From assembly GCA_041301185.1 (NCBI GenBank), contig JBFYSV010000333.1:1-16860 (forward strand): 16,860 bases of DNA, read 5' to 3'. The DNA comes from JAQBDA01 sp041301185. Its GTDB lineage: Bacteria > Chloroflexota > Anaerolineae > Anaerolineales > UBA4823. Under the pieces are notes generated by a model. The model did not search any database and was not told where the DNA came from. It saw only the letters and a list, made by a program, of their open reading frames with translations. Below are positions 1 through 6,823 of the stretch, in pieces; position 1 is the first letter of the stretch; each line of letters opens with the position of its first letter. Both the position numbers and the translations under genes were made by a program.

Positions 1-41
1 TGCTGCGCCAAGCCGTTGATCGTTTCCATGTTATAGTTCAT
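1..41 (-). CDS. 5' end of an unidentified leftward gene (partial)
   Basis: Reading leftward, an ATG at 41-39 is preceded by a clear Shine-Dalgarno GGAGG (complement of 48-52) six bases upstream. It opens a frame that stays open to the window edge and gives MNYNMETINGLAQ. Thirteen residues are too few to name a family. The gene would be divergent from the tRNA operon that follows. The call rests only on the ribosome-binding site, the ATG and the open frame. Confidence 0.4.
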   Translation of the reverse strand, partial: MNYNMETINGLAQ

Positions 42-137
42 GCGGAGCCTCCGGTAGTTTGGTTTGTGGAAACCCAATCCTACCCCAGGCTCCTACTCTC
101 TGACAACATTTGCGTGCACACGCTGCTCAGACGCTGC

Positions 138-166
138 TTGACAAGCCTCTTACATGTGAGTAAAAT
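138..166 (+). promoter_or_regulatory. Sigma-70-type promoter of the tRNA operon
   Basis: A perfect -35 TTGACA (138-143) is followed by a 17-base spacer and a -10 TAAAAT (161-166). Transcription would start near 173, about 23 bases before the first tRNA. This is the best consensus promoter in the window, as expected for a stable-RNA operon. Confidence 0.85.
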
Positions 167-195
167 AGTGGCACTTTAAAAACAGACGCGTTTTG

Positions 196-268
196 GCCGA
201 GATAGCTCAGTTGGTAGAGCACGCGACTGAAAATCGCGGTGTCGCCAGTTCGATTCTGGCTCTCGGCA
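196..268 (+). tRNA. tRNA-Phe(GAA)
   Basis: Full cloverleaf with a 7-bp acceptor stem GCCGAGA/TCTCGGC and discriminator A268. The D-arm contains AGTTGGTAGA. The anticodon stem is CGCGA/TCGCG, the anticodon GAA lies at 229-231, and the T-arm is GCCAG-TTCGATT-CTGGC. CCA is not encoded and must be added after transcription. It is the first gene of a three-tRNA operon. The terminal octamer CTCTCGGC (260-267) is directly repeated at 269-276. Confidence 0.97.
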
Positions 269-271
269 CTC

Positions 272-313
272 TCGGCCGAACGACAGGCCGACATCGTAAC
301 CTGTCAAGGTTAC
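272..313 (+). other. Two inter-tRNA stem-loops, possible processing signals
   Basis: Between tRNA-Phe and tRNA-Gly lie TCGGCC(272-277)/GGCCGA(286-291) and GTAACC(296-301)/GGTTAC(308-313). Each is a 6-bp perfect stem with a loop of 6 to 8 bases. Neither is followed by a T-run, so they are more likely spacer structures shaping tRNA maturation than terminators. That role is inferred. Confidence 0.5.
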
Positions 314-317
314 CCAT

Positions 318-390
318 GCGGGCATAGTTCAGTTGGTAGAACACCTCCTTGCCAAGGAGAAGGTCACGGGTTCGAGTCCCGTTGCCCGCT
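318..390 (+). tRNA. tRNA-Gly(GCC)
   Basis: Cloverleaf with acceptor stem GCGGGCA/TGCCCGC and discriminator T390, which is common for bacterial tRNA-Gly. The anticodon loop TTGCCAA carries GCC at 351-353, and the T-arm is ACGGG-TTCGAGT-CCCGT. The outermost anticodon-stem pair is a C-A mismatch (344/360); the other four pairs are canonical. CCA is not encoded. Second gene of the operon. Confidence 0.96.
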
Positions 391-406
391 CAGAATACCT
401 CTGGTA

Positions 407-444
407 AAAGACTGCTGATCGCCACGTACCTGTCAGCAGTCTTT
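407..444 (+). terminator. Strong hairpin between tRNA-Gly and tRNA-Cys
   Basis: A 12-bp perfect stem AAAGACTGCTGA (407-418) pairs with TCAGCAGTCTTT (433-444) around a 14-base loop. Only three T residues follow, so termination would be partial at best. It could attenuate transcription into tRNA-Cys or serve as a processing site. The next tRNA has no separate promoter that I can see. Confidence 0.5.
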
Positions 445-459
445 CAATCAAGAAGAATT

Positions 460-530
460 GGCGACGTGGCCAAGTGGTAAGGCAAGGGTCTGCAAAACCC
501 TGACCACGGGTTCAAATCCCGTCGTCGCCT
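460..530 (+). tRNA. tRNA-Cys(GCA)
   Basis: Seventy-one-base cloverleaf with acceptor stem GGCGACG/CGTCGCC. Discriminator T530 is the identity base expected for tRNA-Cys. The anticodon GCA lies at 492-494 and the T-arm is ACGGG-TTCAAAT-CCCGT. CCA is not encoded. Third and last tRNA of the operon, followed directly by an intrinsic terminator. Confidence 0.97.
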
Positions 531-540
531 CTGGTATGCT

Positions 541-570
541 AAAGACAGCCTGACTAGGGCTGTCTTTTTT
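541..570 (+). terminator. Intrinsic terminator of the tRNA operon
   Basis: AAAGACAGCC (541-550) pairs with GGCTGTCTTT (558-567) around a 7-base loop. The stem runs into an uninterrupted T6 tract (565-570). This is a textbook rho-independent terminator ten bases after tRNA-Cys. Confidence 0.92.
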
Positions 571-583
571 CTATTCCGGACTG

Positions 584-607
584 GGGAAGTTCAATATGTT
601 GAACCCC
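584..607. promoter_or_regulatory. Inverted repeat upstream of the flavoprotein gene
   Basis: GTTCAA (589-594), TATG, TTGAAC (599-604) form a perfect 6+4+6 inverted repeat. It is flanked by GGG (584-586) and CCC (605-607), which can extend the pairing across an AA bulge. It lies about 80 bases before the start codon, a plausible operator for a dimeric regulator. It could also be a minor RNA hairpin. No regulator gene is adjacent. Confidence 0.35.
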
Positions 608-631
608 AGTAATTCTATAGAGAATAAAAGA

Positions 632-637
632 TATAAT
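632..637 (+). promoter_or_regulatory. Candidate -10 box for the flavoprotein gene
   Basis: A perfect TATAAT lies in the AT-rich spacer about 50 bases before the ATG. No good -35 hexamer sits 16 to 18 bases upstream. The TTGAAC of the inverted repeat is too far away, with a 27-base spacer. Activator dependence would explain this but is speculative. Confidence 0.4.
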
Positions 638-687
638 ATATCCGATTTGCTTGTGTGTTTCCATAGGATGGGTGATTGGAGCGAAAA

Positions 688-1932
688 ATGTCAGACCAAT
701 ACAATACGGTAGTTATCGGGGGCGGACAATCGGGCTTATCTGTCAGCTATTATTTGAAACAACGTAGCCGGGATCACCTGGTTTTTGAAAAAGCTACTAA
801 ACCTGGCAATGCCTGGCGCAACGACCGCTGGGATTCTTTTACTCTGAATACACCCAACTGGACTTTTCGCCTGCCTGGGGCTGAATATGATGGACCTGAC
901 CCGAACGGGTTTATGCCGAGGGATGAGATCGTGACTTGCTTTGAGCAGTATATTGATCGTTTTGCTTTGCCGGTTCATTTTGGTATGAACGTGCTCGGCG
1001 TGGAGCACGCTCATCAGGGTTACCTGGTTTCTACCGATCACGGCAGCTACCTGGCAGAGCACGTGGTCATTGCGACCGGCTTGTTCCAGCAGCCGAAAAT
1101 TCCCGCTTATAGCGCCGATCTGCATGGCTCCATCTTACAGATCCATAGTGGTCAGTATCGCAATCCCGCTGGGCTCCCCCCGGGGGCAGTCCTGGTGGTT
1201 GGCTCCGGGCAATCGGGTTGTCAGATCGCCGAGGAGCTATACCAGGCTGGGAGAAAAGTCTATCTGAGTGTGGGTAGCGCGGGTCGGGCGCCGCGCCGTT
1301 ACCGGGGGCGGGATATATTTGAATGGCTTAACCTATCTGGCTTCTTGGATCGCTCCCCAGACAAGCTGCCCTCACCGCAGGCGCGCTTTGCCGGCAACCC
1401 GCAACTGTCAGGTAATAATGGAGGGCATGATCTTAATCTGCACCAGTTTTACCGGGATGGTGTAGTGCTGCTTGGTCGGTTGCAGGGAATTGAGAATGGG
1501 TTCCTCAGCCTGGCGCCTGATCTGAAGGAAAACCTGACCAAAGCCGACAAGCTGGAATCCGAGATCGTGAACCTGGTCGATGGTTACATTGCCGAGCATG
1601 GGATTGATGCGCCAGAAGATCACCTGCTGAGTATCCAGGACGGGTTTGCGGCTGAAGAAATCCAAACTTTGGGTATGGATGAGGCGAATATCACCACAAT
1701 TATCTGGGCTGCCGGATATCGCTTCGACTTCAGCCTGGTCAAACTGCCAATATTCGATGAGGCTGGCTATCCCCAGACGGAACGAGGGATTGCCCACTAC
1801 CCAGGTCTGTACTTTGTCGGTCTGCCCTGGCTTATCTCACAGAAAACTGGCCTGTTGTTGGGGGTTGGGGAACATGCGGCGTATATTGCGGCGCATATTG
1901 CGGAGCATGTTTGTAGCCAGATATCTCATTAG
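688..1932 (+). CDS. FAD-dependent oxidoreductase, CzcO/flavin-monooxygenase type
   Basis: A 414-residue cytoplasmic flavoprotein. The first dinucleotide fold has GGGQSG at residues 11-16 (FAD). It is followed by an acidic strand end (FEK, 33-35), ATG at 129-131, the linker HSGQYRNP (153-160) and a second Rossmann motif GSGQSG (172-177) for NAD(P)H. WAAGYRFDF at 340-348 is the usual second FAD-contact segment. The layout matches CzcO-like and MSMEG_0569-like flavin oxidoreductases, which oxidise small organic substrates with NADPH and O2; the substrate cannot be read from sequence. The ATG at 688 is chosen because GGAG (678-681) lies six bases upstream; an in-frame TTG at 676 is the alternative. 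The gene stands alone between the tRNA operon and the kinase genes, with no obvious pathway partners. Confidence 0.85.
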   Translation: MSDQYNTVVIGGGQSGLSVSYYLKQRSRDHLVFEKATKPGNAWRNDRWDSFTLNTPNWTFRLPGAEYDGPDPNGFMPRDEIVTCFEQYIDRFALPVHFGMNVLGVEHAHQGYLVSTDHGSYLAEHVVIATGLFQQPKIPAYSADLHGSILQIHSGQYRNPAGLPPGAVLVVGSGQSGCQIAEELYQAGRKVYLSVGSAGRAPRRYRGRDIFEWLNLSGFLDRSPDKLPSPQARFAGNPQLSGNNGGHDLNLHQFYRDGVVLLGRLQGIENGFLSLAPDLKENLTKADKLESEIVNLVDGYIAEHGIDAPEDHLLSIQDGFAAEEIQTLGMDEANITTIIWAAGYRFDFSLVKLPIFDEAGYPQTERGIAHYPGLYFVGLPWLISQKTGLLLGVGEHAAYIAAHIAEHVCSQISH

Positions 1933-2042
1933 CTTCGATCTTCACACAAAATTTATGGAGGATTTCCCGCCTCCGGTATATCATCCAATCAGGGTTGAGC
2001 GCCAGCCAACCCGTTAAATTTTATATTTGGGGAAACCCCAGG

Positions 2043-3212
2043 ATGATGTCCGATTCTTACCGAGATTTGGTCTACAAAGACGCACGCGAACAGGCTGAGA
2101 TCATTGCCGAGCTACAGCAGTTGTTCCAACGCTCCCTGGAACAAATCCGTTACCAGGCGTCGCTGCTGAACAACGTGCAAGACGCAGTGGTTGTCTGGGA
2201 TTTGCGCGGAGAGATCGCTTACGTCAATCCGGCTGCCCAGGCGCTGTTTGAGCGGAGCAAAGAGATTTGGTTGTCGACGCCGGCCGAGACCTATATGAAT
2301 TTATTCATGCCAGTGGTGACCGTCCCAGGCGGAGAAGGCACGGGCGGCTTGAGGATCGAGCGTTTCTTCACATCTCAAGGGAATAAAATCGTTTGGGTGA
2401 GCTCGCATGTTTATGCACTGCGCGATCAAAGCGCCAGTGGCAAGTTGATTGGCTATATGGATGTGTGCCGGGATATCACCGAGCGCAAGAATATGGAAGC
2501 GCGGGTGCAGGAGGCTCAGCTCCAATTAATCCAGGCAACACGGCTAGCAGCAATTGGTGAGCTGGCATCCGGGATTGCGCACCACATTAATAACCCGCTG
2601 ACAACGGTCATTGCCGAATCCCAGCTCCTGTTACAAAGTCTACCAGAACACCACCCCGGTAGAGATTCTGCTAAAGCAATTGAAGAGGCAGGCTGGCGAG
2701 TACAACGGGCGGTGCAGCAGCTGCTGGATTTCTCCCAGCCGCCCTCCAATACGCTCGAAACCCTGGATGTCAACGACACCATCCAATACGCTCTGGAGTT
2801 GGTTGGAGATCAGATCCGCGCCCAAGACGTAGAAATGGTCATCGATCTGGCCCATGATCTGCCCTACTTGCGGGGCAATCCGCGCCAGCTGGTCGATTTA
2901 TGGGTCAATTTGCTGATGCTGGCCCACGGCGCGACCTCAGACGGACTACCCCATCATATCCATATCCGCTCCACAGCGCCATCCAGGCGTTCGATTCTGG
3001 TCGAGATCAGCGATGATGGTCAACTGATCCCGAGCGCTGAAATGGTAACCCTGTTTGAGCCAGGCTTTTTAAAGGATCTGGGGCGGCGGGGCACGGGTAT
3101 TGAGCTGACTTTGTGCCAGGAAATTGTCCGCCAGCATCGCGGGCAGATAACCGCCGAGAGCAACTCGAAAGATGTTACAATCTTTCGAGTTTTATTGCCA
3201 GTGGAGACGTGA
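2043..3212 (+). CDS. PAS-domain histidine kinase with degenerate ATP-binding domain
   Basis: A 389-residue protein with no signal peptide or membrane segment, so probably a soluble sensor. An N-terminal helical stretch (about 10-45) leads to a PAS domain (about 45-145, ending CRDITERK). A dimerisation helix follows, with phospho-acceptor His180 in AHHINNPL, where the usual neighbouring Glu is His181. The C-terminal HATPase is atypical. The N-box reads NLLMLA, with Leu293 in place of the Mg-binding Asn. The G1 box reads DDGQLIP, with Leu328 for Gly. The G2 box reads GTGIEL, with Glu354 for Gly. The start is ATG 2043, or 2046 next to it. GGGG at 2029-2032 may serve as ribosome-binding site and sits in a small hairpin (2028-2040). 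A TTG at 1995 would add 16 residues. The stop lies one base before the response-regulator start, so the pair is surely co-transcribed. Autokinase activity may be weak or absent; phosphatase or scaffold action is possible. Confidence 0.88.
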   Translation: MMSDSYRDLVYKDAREQAEIIAELQQLFQRSLEQIRYQASLLNNVQDAVVVWDLRGEIAYVNPAAQALFERSKEIWLSTPAETYMNLFMPVVTVPGGEGTGGLRIERFFTSQGNKIVWVSSHVYALRDQSASGKLIGYMDVCRDITERKNMEARVQEAQLQLIQATRLAAIGELASGIAHHINNPLTTVIAESQLLLQSLPEHHPGRDSAKAIEEAGWRVQRAVQQLLDFSQPPSNTLETLDVNDTIQYALELVGDQIRAQDVEMVIDLAHDLPYLRGNPRQLVDLWVNLLMLAHGATSDGLPHHIHIRSTAPSRRSILVEISDDGQLIPSAEMVTLFEPGFLKDLGRRGTGIELTLCQEIVRQHRGQITAESNSKDVTIFRVLLPVET

Positions 3213-3213
3213 T

Positions 3214-4023
3214 ATGAGCATCTACGATATCCTGGTTATTGAAGATGATGAGATTGTCGCCCGTACCATCGAGCGAAGCTTGCGCAACCAGGAATTCAAA
3301 GTAACTACTGCCGGCAGCGGTATCGAAGGATTAAAGCTGGCGCGCAACCAACCACCCGATCTGGTGATTCTGGATATCATCATGCCTGGTATGGATGGCT
3401 ACGCGGTGTGTCGCGAGATGCGCGCCGATATCAAGCTGATGGACGTGCCGGTTCTCTTCCTGACGGCCAAGATCAAGGACGAGGACAGGATCACTGGCTT
3501 CAAGGTTGGGGCTGACGATTACTTGAGCAAGCCGTTCAACATCGATGAGCTGATTTTACGGGTGCGGGCGATCTTACGCCGGGCGGGGAGAACGAGCTGG
3601 CAGGCAGCAGGGGGCGAGCAGGTCACCAGGGACTATGTTGAATTGACGCCTTACGCCCGGCAGGTTCTGGAGCAGATCAAGAGCGGTACCAAATCATTAG
3701 AACCTAATCGCTGTATGATAGTCGGTGATTATGTTCTGGATACCCGTACCTACGAGCTGTTTACCCCGGAACGAGGCAAGATACGACTGACGCCAGTGCA
3801 GTATGACTTGATTTACCACCTGATGAGCCATCCCGACCAGATTTTTACCCCCAGCCGTTTGCTCGATGAAGTATGGGATTATCCTACCGATGCGGGCAGC
3901 CCTGACCTGGTGCGCGTGCACATTAAGAATTTGAGGGAGAGGATCGAGGTCGATCCGAGTTCCCCTAATTTCATCCGCACCGTACCCGGGTATGGGTATA
4001 CTGTGAAACAAGATTTAGACTAA
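3214..4023 (+). CDS. OmpR-family response regulator
   Basis: A 269-residue two-component output protein. The receiver domain (1-120) has the acidic pair D11/D12, phospho-acceptor D54 in VILDIIMPGMDG, switch residue T84 and K106 in LSKPF. The C-terminal winged-helix DNA-binding domain (about 168-265) carries the family signatures LTPVQYDLIYHL and VPGYGY. The linker between domains is about 45 residues (about 124-168), longer than usual for OmpR/PhoB proteins. ATG 3214 has GGAG (3203-3206) seven bases upstream. It begins one base after the upstream kinase stop, which marks them as a cognate pair. Target promoters are unknown. Confidence 0.93.
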   Translation: MSIYDILVIEDDEIVARTIERSLRNQEFKVTTAGSGIEGLKLARNQPPDLVILDIIMPGMDGYAVCREMRADIKLMDVPVLFLTAKIKDEDRITGFKVGADDYLSKPFNIDELILRVRAILRRAGRTSWQAAGGEQVTRDYVELTPYARQVLEQIKSGTKSLEPNRCMIVGDYVLDTRTYELFTPERGKIRLTPVQYDLIYHLMSHPDQIFTPSRLLDEVWDYPTDAGSPDLVRVHIKNLRERIEVDPSSPNFIRTVPGYGYTVKQDLD

Positions 4024-4069
4024 CTGCAACCCACGTTTCGCTCCCAATCAGGGGATGGCGGGCATCTTA

Positions 4070-4120
4070 GCCAGGCGTAGCCAGCACTGCCAGACAGGCT
4101 GCTACGCCTGGCAATGTTTT
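4070..4120 (+). terminator. Long hairpin after the response regulator, probable weak terminator
   Basis: A perfect 12-bp GC-rich stem GCCAGGCGTAGC (4070-4081) pairs with GCTACGCCTGGC (4101-4112) around a 19-base loop. It is followed by AATG and TTTT (4117-4120). The position after the kinase-regulator pair fits a terminator, but the T-tract is short and offset. The rest of the 4024-4262 spacer holds an A/T-rich TAAAAT (4149-4154) that could be a -10 box for the next kinase, without a recognisable -35. Confidence 0.55.
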
Positions 4121-4262
4121 CGTCTCCGGTGATCTTTCAGCATTAGGGTAAAATAATTACGGGTCAAGTCAATTTGGGGATGGCACTTATCCTGCACCCT
4201 GAATGATAGCCAGGGCAGGTAACCGGGCATGATCACCTCGGGTGATGGCAAGGGAGCGATGC

Positions 4263-5912
4263 GTGGTCGGGAATAATAAAACAGACAGCGGGCAGACTGA
4301 TCATCCCGCCGTAGAAACCGGCTTGTTCAGCCGTGTCTGGGCGGTATTAAGCAGCCTGTCAGCCATTAACCAACAAGACCTGTTGGCAGAAGATGTCCAG
4401 GAAAAGCTGGTCAGCACAATTTCCCGGATATTCCAGGTGCAGGTTAGCGGCTTGATGCTGGTGCAAGACCATAATGCCACGATTACGCTTTATTATGCCG
4501 AAACGAAGCAGTTTGCTCACTACGATAGGGTTGATCTGGCCTGGGAAGAGGGCATAATCGAGAAGGCAATCCTCACGAGAACCAGCCTGGCGATTTCGAA
4601 TGATCCGGTCACTTCGAATAAGGGATTGCTTGGGTATTTTGCTGAGATGCCATTTGGCTACTGCGCCCCGCTATGGACCGAAGAGCGAGCACTTGGGGCA
4701 ATCCTGGTGTTCAACCCGACCCCATTTCCCACATCCGGCGAAGACGAATCCATGCTGGAGTGGATCGCCAACCAGACTGCCGAGAATATCCACCACCAAT
4801 TGACAGTTCGCGTTTTGAAGGCTGCGGCTGGCAGCCTCAGGATCAGCCGTGACCAGCTATTGCACTCTCGCAATGTATTACGAGCCTTGTTTGATAGCTT
4901 TCCGGATGGGCTGTATATCATTGATCACCAATATCAGCTTACCGCGGTGAACATGCAGCGGGCCCGGCGTGCTGGGCGCCATCCTAACCTGCTGGTGGGC
5001 GGGCGCTGCTATCAGACCTTGTTCAACCAGCAGGCACCCTGCCCGGAGTGCCGTGTTCTGGATACGCTGAACAATGGAGATACCAGCACTCGCACGTACC
5101 GGGATAAGGACATGGGGGGCGAGATCCTGGAGTGGGAGATTTATACTTATCCCATCCTGGATTCCGAAAGCCAGGTGGTGCAGGCAATCGTGCTGGAGCA
5201 GGATATCACCGAGAAACGCCGCCTGGAGCTAACCCTGGCTCAATCGGAGAAGCTGGCTGCGATGGGTCAGTGGGCTGCCAGCCTGGCTCACGAGATTAAC
5301 AACCCATTGACGGCAATTATTGCCAATGCCCAATTATTAAAAAGGGAAATCCCCCCAGAGGATGACAAGCACGAGCTGGTTGATCTGATTGCCAGGGCTG
5401 GAGAACGAGCAAATCATGTTGTGCGCAATATGCTTGACCTGGCACGCAAAGAAGAATACATGTTTGGTCCCACCGATATCAACCAGACCATCCGGCGCTC
5501 GCTGGAGTTTTTACAGCACGAGCTGGCGGCGCGTTCGATCCACCTGTTTCTCGAATCTGGGGAGGATTTACCCCTGGTCAACGCCAGCCCAGACCACCTG
5601 CAGGGGGTATGGTTGAACTTGCTGACCAATGCGATGGATTCAATTGACCGGGTGTCGGGTGAAATATCGTTGAACACCTTTGCCCGCGAGAACGAGGTCT
5701 ATGTGGTGGTTGAAGATAACGGGCAGGGTATCCCGCCGGAGAGACTGGCTCATATCTTCGAGCCATTCTATACTACCAAAGCCCCTGGTCAGGGCACCGG
5801 ACTGGGCTTGCCAGTCTGCCAGCGGATTATCAAGCAGCACGGTGGGCGCATCCTGGTTGAAAGCCAGCCGGGTAAAGGTACGAAATTTACCGTGATACTC
5901 CCACGGGCTTAA
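4263..5912 (+). CDS. GAF-PAS sensor histidine kinase
   Basis: A 549-residue soluble kinase. A GAF-like domain spans about 40-180. A PAS domain (about 200-318) contains C249-x10-C260-P-E-C263 and ends LEQDITEK. HisKA has phospho-acceptor His343 in LAHEINNPL. The HATPase has all boxes intact: N-box NLLTNA (Asn456), G1 DNGQGIP (485-491), F-box IFEPFYTT and G2 GTGLGL (511-516). It therefore contrasts with the degenerate kinase upstream. The start is uncertain: GTG 4263 has AGGGAG (4251-4256) six bases upstream, while in-frame GTG 4242 and ATG 4245 lack a good ribosome-binding site. No response regulator is adjacent. It may phosphorylate the regulator at 3214-4023 or a distant one. The Cys triad suggests metal or redox sensing, which is inference. 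It ends in a stop codon shared with convergent nadE. Confidence 0.93.
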   Translation: MVGNNKTDSGQTDHPAVETGLFSRVWAVLSSLSAINQQDLLAEDVQEKLVSTISRIFQVQVSGLMLVQDHNATITLYYAETKQFAHYDRVDLAWEEGIIEKAILTRTSLAISNDPVTSNKGLLGYFAEMPFGYCAPLWTEERALGAILVFNPTPFPTSGEDESMLEWIANQTAENIHHQLTVRVLKAAAGSLRISRDQLLHSRNVLRALFDSFPDGLYIIDHQYQLTAVNMQRARRAGRHPNLLVGGRCYQTLFNQQAPCPECRVLDTLNNGDTSTRTYRDKDMGGEILEWEIYTYPILDSESQVVQAIVLEQDITEKRRLELTLAQSEKLAAMGQWAASLAHEINNPLTAIIANAQLLKREIPPEDDKHELVDLIARAGERANHVVRNMLDLARKEEYMFGPTDINQTIRRSLEFLQHELAARSIHLFLESGEDLPLVNASPDHLQGVWLNLLTNAMDSIDRVSGEISLNTFARENEVYVVVEDNGQGIPPERLAHIFEPFYTTKAPGQGTGLGLPVCQRIIKQHGGRILVESQPGKGTKFTVILPRA

Positions 5913-6733
5913 GTCCCCCAATCTCGAAGGTAAAGGAAATCATATCCGATCGTGCGGTTGCTGAGCTTGGCGATGGGCGGAAGCACCCGTTTATAGTGGT
6001 AGCGACGCACCCGCTCCACAACAGTACGCACAAAACTCTCTGAAAAACCGGCCTGGATGCAGTCTTCGGCGGTGTAGCGCTTGTCCACCAGCAGGTAGAG
6101 CAGCTGGTCAACTTCTGCGTAGGTGAAGCCAAGCTCGCCTTCGTCCGTTTGATCCTGCCACAGATCGGCAGAGGGCGGTTTGTTGATGATTTCTGCCGGC
6201 ACGCCCAATGCCCGCGCCAACTGGCGCACCTGGGTCTTGTAGAGGTCGCCGATTGGGTTGAGAGCGCATGCCGAATCGCCGAACAAGGTGGTATAGCCCA
6301 GCAGGATCTCCGTCTTGTTGCCGGTGCCCACCACCAGGCCTCGAAACGCTTCCGATTGGTCGTATAGCACAATCATGCGGGCGCGAGCCATGATATTGCC
6401 ACGTCGCACCAGGCTGGTTTCTGGAAAGCGGGCGAATAGCGGTTCGACCATATCGGTGATGGGTATGGTAAGCGATTGCACTCCCAGTGCGTCGATGACA
6501 ATCTGAGCGTGTTCGAGTGAATCGGCAGACGAGGTTTTGTACGGCATGCGCACTGCCAGGACATTCTGCGGTCCGAGAGCCTGGGCGGTCAGGTAGCAAG
6601 AGACGGTTGAGTCTAAACCGCCGGAGACGCCCACTACCGCCCGTGTGAACCCCACACGGGTGATCTCGCTGCGGATGAAGCCAGTCAGAATATTTTGCGC
6701 AAGGTCTGTGTTAATACTTAAATCGATCATCAT
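5909..6733 (-). CDS. nadE: NH3-dependent NAD+ synthetase
   Basis: A 274-residue adenylating amidase that makes NAD+ from deamido-NAD+, ATP and ammonia, the last step of NAD biosynthesis. The N-type PP-loop is SGGLDS (37-42). Other family motifs are GTGNKTEILLGY, FGDSACALNPIGDLYKTQVR and PPSADLWQDQTDEGELG. The length matches the ammonia-type enzyme; the fused N-terminal glutaminase domain of the long enzyme is absent. A nitrilase-type amidohydrolase two genes upstream could supply ammonia from glutamine. Two adjacent ATG codons (6733 and 6730) follow AGGGTGAG, and the first is used here. The gene is last in a leftward run. Its TAA overlaps the TAA of the convergent kinase through the shared TTAA at 5909-5912. 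Confidence 0.95.
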   Translation of the reverse strand: MMIDLSINTDLAQNILTGFIRSEITRVGFTRAVVGVSGGLDSTVSCYLTAQALGPQNVLAVRMPYKTSSADSLEHAQIVIDALGVQSLTIPITDMVEPLFARFPETSLVRRGNIMARARMIVLYDQSEAFRGLVVGTGNKTEILLGYTTLFGDSACALNPIGDLYKTQVRQLARALGVPAEIINKPPSADLWQDQTDEGELGFTYAEVDQLLYLLVDKRYTAEDCIQAGFSESFVRTVVERVRRYHYKRVLPPIAKLSNRTIGYDFLYLRDWGT

Positions 6734-6823
6734 CTCACCCTGAAATATACCAGAACTCCGCCTGTTATGGATAGCCCACCTGGCGGCTGGAATCTGCCAC
6801 CCTGCTTGACCTGTACAACCAAA

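Noticed and set aside
1957..1974. GGAGG/CCTCC hairpin after the flavoprotein gene as terminator
   Set aside because: Only a 5-bp stem and no T-run; too weak to call.
2022..2027. TATATT as -10 promoter box for the first kinase
   Set aside because: It is only 16 bases before the chosen start, overlaps the likely leader, and lacks a -35.
1995..2042. TTG 1995 as start of the first kinase
   Set aside because: The AGGG next to it is too close to serve as a ribosome-binding site, and the 16 extra residues look like untranslated leader; ATG 2043/2046 fits better.
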